Origin: Purpureocillium takamizusanense
Lineage: Eukaryota > Ascomycota > Sordariomycetes > Hypocreales > Ophiocordycipitaceae
Assembly (NCBI RefSeq): GCF_022605165.1
Contig: NC_063069.1
Coordinates: 3,100,001 to 3,164,000 of the forward strand
Length of the DNA stretch: 64,000 nt
Reading direction: 5' to 3'
The translations under genes were made by a program, and so were the position numbers. Shown piece after piece: positions 56,137-64,000 of the stretch. Below the pieces are notes generated by a model, which did not search any database, was not told the origin of the DNA, and saw only the letters and a program-made list of their open reading frames with translations. How positions within the stretch are numbered: the stretch's first letter is position 1; every line of letters begins with the position of its first letter.

Positions 56137-57606
56137 CTAAAATGTCGGTCGCGTAGACATCGGCACCGGCGGCGGGGTGTCGTCATCGACGGGAGGCGCG
56201 TTTGACGAGCCGCCCAGCCCGGGCTTCTTCTTGGGCGGCGGCGGCGGCGGCGGCTTCTTCTTGCCCGCGAGCGCCGTGGCCACGGCGTTGACATTGACAT
56301 TGGCACTGGAATCTCCGGCGTTGGTCTGCGCTGACGCCGCTTGTCCCCGGCCGGCAAAAGCGCCAGCCTTGTCCGCGAACCCGTACTTTTGATTCAGGCT
56401 GTTGGCGGATCTCGCGCCCGCGGCGACCTGGTCTCCGTGGCGCTGGCGAAAGTTGTTGGCGGTGCCGATGGCGGCCTTTGCGTCGGAGAGGGACACGGAC
56501 GAGGGGTCTTTGTGGAAGGACGAGGCCGTCTTGAGGGCGGCCTGCTTCTGCGCCCACGTGGTGCCCTGGCTGGGGGGAGCGGGCGCGGGGGCCGGCGACG
56601 CAGACCCGGGCGAGGCAGAGGAGCCCAGCCTGGAGAACCTATTCTGTAGCTCGTTGACCTGCGCGCCGTAGCCACCGCCGTTTCCGTTGCCGTTGCCCGC
56701 ACCGGCGGCAGCGGCGGGTCGCGGGGGAGGCGGGCTCGGGGACCCGGCGTGGGCAGGGCTTGAGCGACCGATGCCGAGGCCAGGGACGGAGACGCCGGCG
56801 GCGCCCAGCCTGTTGACGGCGCCCGCGTTCAAGTATCCGCCACTACCACTGACGGCGGTGTGCGGGCTCCCGCCCTGGGGGCTCGCGCTGTTCGTTCGGG
56901 GCGGCAGCCGCGGCGGCAGGCTCGGCGGCGCCGCAGCAGCAGGGGCAGGAGCAGCGCGCGTACCTCCGGCGACGGCCTCATAGGGCGGCGGGCTCCTGCC
57001 GTCGGCACCGTCTCTGCGACCGGGCGGCGGAGGGAGGTGGTCGGTCCTCAGGCCGCTCGTGTCGGTGCGGTAGGGGCGAGGTTGTTGGGGTTCCTCGGAC
57101 GGGGCCTCGAGCTGCAACTGCTGCTGGTACTCTTCGTCTTGTCGTGACGGCGGAGGAGGGGGGGCCCGGGGGTCCTGGTACTTGGAAGGCGCGGCGATGA
57201 CCTTGCGCTTCTCGGTGGAGGGAGGCGGCGCGGGGGCGAGGCCGGCGCCGGTGCGCCTGGGCGGAGGGGCGAAGGACGCGGGATCCTTGAGGGAGGCGAG
57301 CGGGCGGGAGACGTGGTTGGCGCGATCCTCGTCCCTCGAGTCACCGTTATTGCGGCCTATGAGGCCTGACTGTTGGGAGGAAGGGAGTTGGCGATGTGTG
57401 AGCGTCTCGTCTGGGGGGCGAGTCTCCCACAATAGTGGGCTTGGGCGAAAGGAAAGGGGGATATGATATCAACGTACGGCTTTGCCTCTGATGCCCATGC
57501 CCGTGATTGATTTGGAGCCGGAGCCGGAGCCGGAGCCGGATCCCGAGCTCGACTTTGACTTTTCGGGGTGCCACCCCTTCTTCATCACGTCCTTGAACTG
57601 CGACAT
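56137..57606 (-). CDS. Proline-rich AIM3-like cytoskeletal adaptor candidate
   Basis: Two exons on the minus strand, 57606-57478 and 57369-56137, give 453 aa; the 108-bp intron runs GTACGT...CAACAG. Opens MSQFKDVMKKGWHPEK, then a Gly-Ser run, SGLIGRNN and SLKDPASFAPPPRRTGAG. The middle is rich in SH3-type PxxP stretches (SLPPRLPPR, SPPPPRP). A conserved-looking segment follows: VNELQNRFSRL, then TTWAQKQAALKTASSFHKD, AIGTANNFRQRHGDQV and SANSLNQKYGFADKAG, ending KKKPPPPPPPKKKPGLG. This pattern resembles fungal AIM3-type proteins, which in yeast bind Rvs167 at cortical actin patches; that link is tentative. No enzymatic domain, signal peptide or membrane span. Confidence 0.72.
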
Positions 57607-58439
57607 GGCTGCGTCTGTCCCTCTGCTCTAGGCTCCTCCGGGAGAACCGGGCGCGTGCGCGCGTGTTTGGAGGTGGGACCGCAGGAGTGAGAGGGACGGG
57701 GGAAAGGGGCTGGGAGGATATCCGGAAGGGGTTTCAGGTGAGGTGCGGGAGGAGGCGGCGGCGGCGGCGGCGGCGGGAAGAGGGCTTTGGGTCCCCTGCG
57801 AGGCGATGAAGCTTGAAGTTGAGGTAGATGAGGTAGTGTAGGTAAGAAGAGGTGGAGGTAGTTACTCAGGGACCAGGCTGGTGGTGGTGGGCGGATCAGA
57901 TGGATTGGGGCGCCAGGGCTGTCACTGTCACTCGGGCACTCTACTAGGTACCTATGCAACGGTCAGGCTTGCGGCTTCCATGCTGGCTTGGGGGCGGACG
58001 GGTGGGTGCGGGGGTGACGCAACCTGCCCTGCAGCGGGGCAGGAGGGCTGCAGCTCTTTCTCGCCCCCAGGCACCTCACCTCACCCACACCCACTGCACG
58101 GGCGGCCACTGGGTCTGTTACAGGGCGGGTTGCACTGGAGCTTGGGATCTTTCGACATCAATTGAATGAAACATCTGGACGCGACTGTCCTCGCCTCTTC
58201 TTCATCCATCTTCGGCCTCAATTCAAAACTACAAGTACACAGCGTTCAAATAAAAAATCGTGCGGCAATCCCCTCACCTCCCGCCTCCTACTACCACCGC
58301 TCTTGTCCCTGCCTGGTCCCCTCCTACGATCTCGCAGCCCTCGAGCGCCTTTCCAGCCGAGGAACGCGTCTCGTGGGCGCGCGCCGGCGCGTCTGAAGCC
58401 ATTCGCAACACCACGCCCGTCGCCCATTCGCCCTTCACT
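57607..58439. other. Divergent intergenic region AIM3-like gene / mtw1
   Basis: 833 bp; no gene. Contains a (GGC)n run near 57756-57776 and a TACCTA element near 57947. Pyrimidine-rich before mtw1. Confidence 0.6.
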
Positions 58440-59823
58440 ATGACAGCGCCGCCCGCAAACAGCGATTATGAGCTCCTGACCGAGCATCTGGGCTACCCAC
58501 CCGTCGTACGTACCCCGTCCCTGTTTCGTCCTTGTGCGCGGGAAAGAAGCTTACCCAGCGCGCGCGCCTGCACCGCACACATAGGCCCTCATCGACGACA
58601 TCATCAACACGGTCAACGTGCTCGCCGACCGCGCCCTCGATTCTGTCGAGCGCCTCCTGCTGTCCATCCCGCCGCAGAAGCTCGGATTCTCGTCGTCATC
58701 CCAGGGGGCGGGCAAAAAGTCCAAGAAGGGCAGGTCTAACGCTACCGTCGATGACAATGACCAGCAGCAGCAGCTGGCCCCCGAAGAGGCGGCCAAGCGC
58801 GAAATCGAAAACGGCACGCACCAGCTCGAAACGCTACTAAACGCCTCCATTGACAAGAACTTTGACCTCTTTGAGCTCTACACCATGCGCAACATCCTCA
58901 GCGTCCGCCCCAACGACCAGCCTTACATGCGCCTCGCCCACTACGACGGCCTCGACTTTGGCGGCGCCACCACAGCGCAGCAGCAGCGAGGACACGCCCC
59001 CCATGTTCAGCCAGGGGGAGGGGGAGAAGGAGCGGTAGATCCGGACCGCCCCACGCCCGCGTCCGTCACCGCCCTCCGCCGCAAGCTGCAGGCGAGCCAG
59101 CGCCTCCAGGCTGCCCTCGAGGCCGAGCGCGCGCGCAACGACGTGCTACTGCGGCGGCTTCGTACCGTGCTGGGCGTGCGCGGCGACGCTGACGACAATG
59201 ATGGCGACGCGGAGGTCAAGAGGGAGGACGGCACCGCACAACAGCAGGAGGGCGAGGGATCGTCACTATCGTCCTCGTCGCGCGCTCCGCTCAAATTCCT
59301 TGGCGAAAAGGGCACGCTCGAAGACGGCGGCACTGACCAGCCCATTACCACGACGGCCGAGTTTGCCCTCTCCCAGCTGCAGGCCCTGCGCGCCCTGTCG
59401 ACGTCGCTGCGCACCCTTCAGCCGGACCTGGGCACGCTGGAAGACGGCAACGATGCGGCGGATGCGACCGACGACAACGACAACGAGGATGGCAGGGGTA
59501 ACAACAATAACAAGACGTGGCGGCGCCAGCGCGCAGAGTACATCGAGGCCTCGTCACGCGAGTACCTGGAGCGTGCGGGCGGACTGGAGCTCGGCCCGCG
59601 GGGGGAGGTGCGCGACGGGGACTGGCAGGGACAGGGCCGCGGGCTGGGTAGGGACGAGGTCGAGGGGCTGGAGAGGGCGGCGGCGGCGCTGGCTGCTGCG
59701 TCCGGGGATGCAGCAGGTGGTGGCGGTGGTGAAGATGATGATGGTGGGCGGCGGCGGCCTCCGGCCTCGATGAGCCAAGGTGTCGCTGCTGCGGCGAGCG
59801 AAGACGCCATGGACGAGTCGTGA
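58440..59823 (+). CDS. mtw1: Kinetochore protein Mtw1/Mis12
   Basis: Subunit of the Mis12/MIND complex, which links inner-kinetochore CENP-C/CENP-U to Ndc80. Two exons, 58440-58505 and 58585-59823, give 434 aa; the intron is 79 bp. The N-terminus reads YELLTEHLGYPPV then, after the splice, ALIDDIINTVNVLADRALDSVERLL, the family head; the next conserved part is IENGTHQLETLLNASIDKNFDLFELYTMRNIL. A coiled-coil follows (VTALRRKLQASQRLQAALEAERARNDVLLRRLRTVL), then acidic low-complexity inserts, and FALSQLQALRALSTSLRTLQPDL and WRRQRAEYIEASSREYLER near the C-terminus. Length is at the high end because of Gly/Asp/Ala-rich insertions. Start at the ATG whose exon splices in phase into the head domain. 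Confidence 0.92.
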
Positions 59824-60205
59824 GATACGAACAGGCGATGGAACCAGGGAAACGGAACGGGATGTGCGCGAGGTTGGCACGCCGGGTGGGATGGGATATC
59901 ATGCCATGACGAAACGGGAGGAAAACGGGATGGGCCTTGGTTGGGGCATGCGGCGCCATCAATGCCGCTTGGTGTTTGGGCGTTCTTGAGGCGCGGGTAA
60001 ATTGCAAGGCCATGCACGGGCAGCATTAGGAATGGCGAGGCACGGTCAGTTGGATGGATTACAATTTTGCATCAGACGAGTCTTATATGACCCCCCTTTA
60101 CCATGTCTTCTGTGATACATGCTACTGCTACGTACGTACAGGTCTATGGTGAACAGGCCCCCTGGCCGGGAAAGTAGGGAGATGTAGTTGGGTACATGGA
60201 TGTGC
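59824..60205. other. Convergent 3' region mtw1 / PPR gene
   Basis: 382 bp; no gene seen. Contains a TACGTACGTA run near 60130. Confidence 0.6.
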
Positions 60206-63151
60206 TCAGCCGCTCCCCTGCCCGCGCAGCTGCGCCTGCAACTCGGGCGGCACTTCGTCCCAGTTGAGCAGCCCGTTCTCGCGCGCCATGTACCAAAAGT
60301 GGTGTCGCCAGTAGCGCGCGTCGCGTGCGGACTCGCTGTTGCTGACGACGGGGCCAGGGCCGTCTCTGGCGAGGCTGTTGTCAGCGGCTGAAGGAGCAGC
60401 AGCAGCAGCAGCGGCAGCGCTGCTCATGCCGCTGGAGCTGACGCTTCCGCTTCCGTTCCCACCGGGGCCCTCGGCAGCCGCGCGGCGGGTCTTGTGCGCG
60501 AGCACGACGCCGACCACGTCGCGGGCGTCGTCGACGCGCCCGGCGTCGAGCAGCGCGCGGAGCAGGTCCGTCAGGCAGGGGAGTGAGCTGACGGGGCGGC
60601 CGGCGCGGGCGAGGTCGCCGAAGACGCGCATGGCGGCGGGGACGTCGCCGGCGGCGGCGTGGGCGCTCATGACGCGCTCCCACAGCGTCTGGTCGCCCTG
60701 TCCGACGTGGGTGAGGTTGTGCTCGCGGAGGATGGCCTGGATTTGCGCGGCGGCGGCGGCGGCGCTGGACGGTGATGATGGTGATGATGATGATGATGAT
60801 GGTGGTGGCGACGGCGAAGAAGAAGAAGAGACCGAGGGGGAGGATGAAGATATGCGGGCGATGGCGCGCTCGATGAGGATGGTGACCATGTGCGGCGTGG
60901 CCGAGAAGCCGGCGGCGCGCATGTGCTCCTGGACGGCGGCGATGGCGTCGTCGGCGCCGCCGTGGGTGAGCGAGGCGACGGCGTAGAGCATCTTGCCGTA
61001 CGTCTCGAGGTTGGGCCGCAGGCCGGCGGCCTCGATGTCGTCGAGTACCTGGCGGACGGCGAGGACCTGCTCGGCGGCCGACGTGTTGTCCATGGCGCCG
61101 AGAACCTCCTCGAGGATGATGGTGAATGTGGCGGCGTCGGGCTCGACGCCCTGGCGCTTCATGGCGCGGAGGAGCGACTGTACGTCGTCGTCGGGCGCCG
61201 CGTTGCCGCGGAAGCTCTCGCGCAGGAGGATGTTGTAGGTGCGGACGTTGGGCTCGATGCCCTCGCGGCCCGCCCACGCGAGCACCTCGTGGGCCGCCTT
61301 GAGGTCGAGCCGGATGAGGCCCTTGAAGGCGGCGTTGACCACCTCGATGCTGGGCTGGACGACCGTGGTCGTGGCCGCAGTCGCGACGGCGTCGCCGCCC
61401 TTCCTGGCGAGCGCCTGCTTCCACAGGGCCATCATCTCGGCGAGCGCGTGTACGCCGGCCTGCGGCCTCCCCGACTCGATGAGCCCCGAGATACGCTCGG
61501 TCCAGATGACGGCGTCGAGCCGCATGCCCGACTCGACGAGCTTGTCCCACAGCGCGGCGATCTTCTCGCCGTCCTTGCACATCTTCCACCCGTGCATCAT
61601 GGCCGTGTACGTCTTGACCGTGGGCCGCACTCCAATCTCCTGCATCAGGTCGAGCGTCTCCTGCAGCTTGACGGGCCGCCGCACGGCGCACCACACAAAG
61701 ACCCAGAAGTCGAGGAACTCGGGATCCTCGCGCATCCGCCGCGCCAGGTCGGGCTGTTCCGCCAGCCGCGCCGTGAGGTCCTGCCAGATGGAGACGACGG
61801 CGCCTGTGTTGCGGGCGCGGTACGCGGCGCGCAGTTGTTTGTGAAATGTGGCGAGGCCGGAAGACGAGGCGCCTTCCCGCTTGGAGCCCTCAAGGGCCTG
61901 TCTCCAGGGCGCAGCCGTGTTGGACAGCATGGCCTCGGCGTACGGCCACTGGTTGAGCGTGTAAGCCTCAAGCTCGTCCAGCTTGGACGCCGGGAAGCGA
62001 ATCTTGTCGCGGAACACCTCCTCGATGTAGGCCTGATCCGGGTTGCCCTGCCGCTGAAAGGCCTTTATCACAAGGTTCAAGAGCGGCGCCGCCTTGACTT
62101 GGCTGCCCTGTCGCGCGAATCTCGGGTCGGAGAGCACGGCGACCGTGGCCAACAGGCCCGGGACCAGCATGGCGCCCTGCTCGATGCGGAACTGGATGAA
62201 GATGCAGGAGAGGGCCTTGGTCGTCGGGTTCATGTTGCTGGACCGCTGCTGCTGCTTCTGCTGGCCTGGGTCATCACGGCCAAACGCTTCCGTAGGCGTG
62301 GGCAGGACAAACCGCAACGGCGCGTGGTGCCCCTGGCTCCTGCGGCGCAGCTGCGAGATGTGCTTCCACAGGTCGATGAGCTCTTCGGTGATGGCGGCGC
62401 GCTCGGTGGATGAGTGCTTTCTGTGGATAAGGGAGTGGCACAGGCTCAGGACGAGCTCGTTGCGCAAGTCGAGGTCCCACTTGCCGATGGTGGCGCACAT
62501 GGAGGAGAGCTCGAGGCCGACGCCGCCCGTGTCGCCGGCCTCGGCGGCGGCGTCGCAGGCGCGCGCAAGCAACTGCGTCGTCGCCATGTACAGGTGGCTG
62601 GGCATGTGGCCGCGCAGCTCGCGGACGTGCGGCCAGATGTCGGCGCTGAAGATGCGCAGGCGGTCGCGCGGGTCGAGAGCCTTGCGCTCGGCGAGCTCCT
62701 TCATCTTGGCGGCGATTTCCCACTCGCCGAGAGCGGTGGTGGCGGCGACGGGCTTGTTTGCTGCTTGTTGTTGTTGCTGCTGCTGCTTCTCGACAGCTGT
62801 GGAAAGAGTGGACGAGTCTGAGGCAGAGGGCTGCGGTGCCTTGTTGACGACATCGTTGAAGAGGGCTACGGCGGACTGTTGTGAGGCTCTGGCGCCCCTT
62901 TGGCGGGACGGCGGCCGACGGTGGCGCGCGTGCTGCTGGTGGGATGTCGAGGAAGATGTTTGCGACTGGAACTGCTGCCGCGGCTGCCCATTGTCCCCTG
63001 GAGGCGTGCCCACGGCGCCGCTGGCGTCTGGCGAGGCATCGGCTGCAGTCGATGAGGAGAGCCGCGGGGAGGACGTTGCTGCTGCCGAAGTCGTCACGGC
63101 CAGGCGCATGCGCGACGCGCATCTCAGGCAGACTGCTCGCGAGGCGTACAT
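60206..63151 (-). CDS. Mitochondrial pentatricopeptide repeat (PPR) protein
   Basis: Intronless on the minus strand, 981 aa. The N-terminus (MYASRAVCLRCASRMRLAV, then Ser/Ala/Arg) is a good mitochondrial presequence. PPR units are recognisable: GVRPTVKTYTAMMHGWKMC, GMRLDAVIWTERISGLIESG, GIEPNVRTYNILLRESF, GVEPDAATFTIILEEVL, GLRPNLETYGKMLYAVA and a further GFSATPHMVTILIERAI, the usual layout of an RNA-binding organelle protein. The C-terminus (RYWRHHFWYMARENGLLNWDEVPPELQ) looks conserved. Family includes Cya-5-type activators of mitochondrial COX1 expression; whether this is that orthologue is inference. Long Gln, Ser/Pro and Ala runs interrupt the repeats. The frame is open upstream to about 63238 but the first ATG is at 63151. 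Confidence 0.87.
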   Translation of the reverse strand: MYASRAVCLRCASRMRLAVTTSAAATSSPRLSSSTAADASPDASGAVGTPPGDNGQPRQQFQSQTSSSTSHQQHARHRRPPSRQRGARASQQSAVALFNDVVNKAPQPSASDSSTLSTAVEKQQQQQQQAANKPVAATTALGEWEIAAKMKELAERKALDPRDRLRIFSADIWPHVRELRGHMPSHLYMATTQLLARACDAAAEAGDTGGVGLELSSMCATIGKWDLDLRNELVLSLCHSLIHRKHSSTERAAITEELIDLWKHISQLRRRSQGHHAPLRFVLPTPTEAFGRDDPGQQKQQQRSSNMNPTTKALSCIFIQFRIEQGAMLVPGLLATVAVLSDPRFARQGSQVKAAPLLNLVIKAFQRQGNPDQAYIEEVFRDKIRFPASKLDELEAYTLNQWPYAEAMLSNTAAPWRQALEGSKREGASSSGLATFHKQLRAAYRARNTGAVVSIWQDLTARLAEQPDLARRMREDPEFLDFWVFVWCAVRRPVKLQETLDLMQEIGVRPTVKTYTAMMHGWKMCKDGEKIAALWDKLVESGMRLDAVIWTERISGLIESGRPQAGVHALAEMMALWKQALARKGGDAVATAATTTVVQPSIEVVNAAFKGLIRLDLKAAHEVLAWAGREGIEPNVRTYNILLRESFRGNAAPDDDVQSLLRAMKRQGVEPDAATFTIILEEVLGAMDNTSAAEQVLAVRQVLDDIEAAGLRPNLETYGKMLYAVASLTHGGADDAIAAVQEHMRAAGFSATPHMVTILIERAIARISSSSPSVSSSSSPSPPPSSSSSSPSSPSSAAAAAAQIQAILREHNLTHVGQGDQTLWERVMSAHAAAGDVPAAMRVFGDLARAGRPVSSLPCLTDLLRALLDAGRVDDARDVVGVVLAHKTRRAAAEGPGGNGSGSVSSSGMSSAAAAAAAAPSAADNSLARDGPGPVVSNSESARDARYWRHHFWYMARENGLLNWDEVPPELQAQLRGQGSG

Positions 63152-63816
63152 GACGCCTGCAGGATAGAATGGGAGCGGAGAGGGGGGGGGGGGGTGCGCT
63201 TCGTGCCGCGGGCAACGTGTGCCTCGTTGTGAGCCCAATGGATGGGCGAGGGGTGGTGATGAGAGCTCGGCAGCTTTTTTTTTTCTCGCTTCAGACGTCG
63301 ATATTGAAGATTGAGGTGAGGTTGAGGTTGGCGAATGGCTGACAGGGGTGCGTTCAGTGGCGTGGGCACTGACTGGCCAATGGCGGGACGTGCCTTGGGG
63401 TCCCGGGCGCTACAAACAGCACGGGCGGGCAGGCAGCACAGGACGGCGGCGGGGGGCAGGCACCTCAGACGATGGGGGCGGGTCGCGGCACGGCGAGCGC
63501 TTGTAATAACACAATGAAATATAGTGAATATCTGTCTGTTGATAGTGCGAATACTGCATCCATCTATATGGATGTTATGGGAGCTATGAGAGAGAAGGAG
63601 AGAGAGTTGAAAGATATTGTCCCCGCCAGTCCAAGTGTCTAACTGAGCCACAGGACATCCTATACTATTCTAGTCTGTACATGTTGAACCACCGAATAAA
63701 TGCGCACTCGTGTTTCCCTGGGATCTTCATTGCGACATTACCAAACTATGGATAGCACCCACCATCTCCACCAGAACCACCCAACCCTCACGACGAGCCT
63801 GCCTATAGTATGTATC
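63152..63816. other. Intergenic, GST-like gene to PPR gene
   Basis: 665 bp; no gene. G-run of 12-13 near 63182-63194 just upstream of the PPR start, and a T-run near 63275. Confidence 0.6.
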
Positions 63817-64000
63817 TCACAGCGACGGGGCAAACTTTTGGCCGTCAATCTCCTCGATGCGCTCGACGCTGCGGCGGTACCCGTCCTCGGCCTCGAGCAG
63901 GGCGACGTAGCGGGCGACGCGGGGGAACTGCTTGGCCCAGTGGCCGCCCTCGAAGCGGCCCATGTCGTCCCAGCGGTCCTTTGCGGCGATGAGGGGGAAG
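63817..64000 (-). CDS. Glutathione S-transferase-like protein, C-terminus (cut by right edge)
   Basis: Last 60 codons and the TGA of a minus-strand gene that continues right of the window. The visible part reads FPLIAAKDRWDDMGRFEGGH, then WAKQFPRVARYVALLEAE, DGYRRSVERIEEIDGQKF and APSL. The helical pattern with FPRVARYVALLE and RxxV.RIEEI resembles the C-terminal all-helical domain of fungal GSTs, where the N-terminal thioredoxin-like, glutathione-binding half would be outside the window. This is a tentative call from one short helix-rich segment; it could be another GST-fold protein. Confidence 0.55.
   Translation of the reverse strand, partial: FPLIAAKDRWDDMGRFEGGHWAKQFPRVARYVALLEAEDGYRRSVERIEEIDGQKFAPSL

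Noticed and set aside
60381..62413. Long frames (about 437 and 507 aa) over the PPR gene in other frames
   Set aside because: Low-complexity Arg/Gly/Ala-rich or Leu/Val-rich shadows of a GC-rich coding region; the PPR frame has the real motifs and presequence.
1..64000. tRNA or 5S rRNA genes, CRISPR arrays, secondary-metabolite cluster
   Set aside because: No T-loop with matching stems, no 5S-like sequence, no spaced repeats, and no PKS/NRPS/P450 genes were seen by eye; a tRNAscan and antiSMASH run would settle it.

Overview
The window is nuclear DNA from a filamentous ascomycete, most likely Sordariomycetes and probably Hypocreales. The evidence is single-copy genes split by short GT-AG introns (mostly 55-150 bp, with CTRAY-type branch sites just upstream of the acceptor), a GC-rich coding bias, proline/Ser/Ala-rich linkers, and proteins that read as filamentous-fungal orthologues. 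No prokaryotic, viral, rRNA or recognisable tRNA feature was seen. All identifications come from reading translations; no database search was run.

Layout. Left block (1-18.35 kb), gene-dense: the 5' part of a PIAS/Siz-type SUMO E3 ligase (pli1, minus, running off the left edge), a small DUF2423 nuclear protein (+), GPI ethanolamine phosphate transferase 2 (GPI7/LAS21, +), condensin HEAT subunit 3 (YCG1/CAP-G, -), the four-RRM ribosome biogenesis protein NOP4 (+), an unrecognised 429-aa protein with a duplicated 50-residue unit (-), and a NIPA/DUF803 membrane transporter (+). Then comes a block of about 10.6 kb (18.35-28.94 kb) in which I support no gene: short microsatellites, inverted repeats, a degenerate tandem repeat and scattered TACCTA/TACGTA motifs.

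Middle block (28.9-44.1 kb): a CRIB-domain Rho/Cdc42-effector-like protein (+), FACT subunit POB3 (-), autophagy lipase ATG15 (+), SWR1 subunit VPS72/SWC2 (+) and a CBM48-type glycogen-binding protein (-, first coding exon unresolved). A second poor stretch (44.1-50.2 kb) precedes sphinganine C4-hydroxylase SUR2 (-), and a third (51.4-54.7 kb) precedes the right block: TCTP (+), a proline-rich AIM3-like protein (-), the kinetochore protein MTW1/MIS12 (+), a mitochondrial PPR protein (-) and the C-terminus of a GST-like protein (-) cut by the right edge.

There is no operon or obvious metabolic cluster. Genes alternate in strand, giving short convergent 3' ends and shared divergent promoters (YCG1/NOP4 are 358 bp apart). 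Several products serve chromatin and chromosome biology (SUMO ligase, condensin, FACT, SWR1, MIS12), but this looks like ordinary core-gene content. I found no convincing new molecular system. The items most worth a second look are the three gene-poor blocks, the dispersed TACCTA/GGTACC motif family, the perfect 18-bp repeat array in VPS72, a stop-free 69-nt intron in the same gene, and the two unrecognised proteins.
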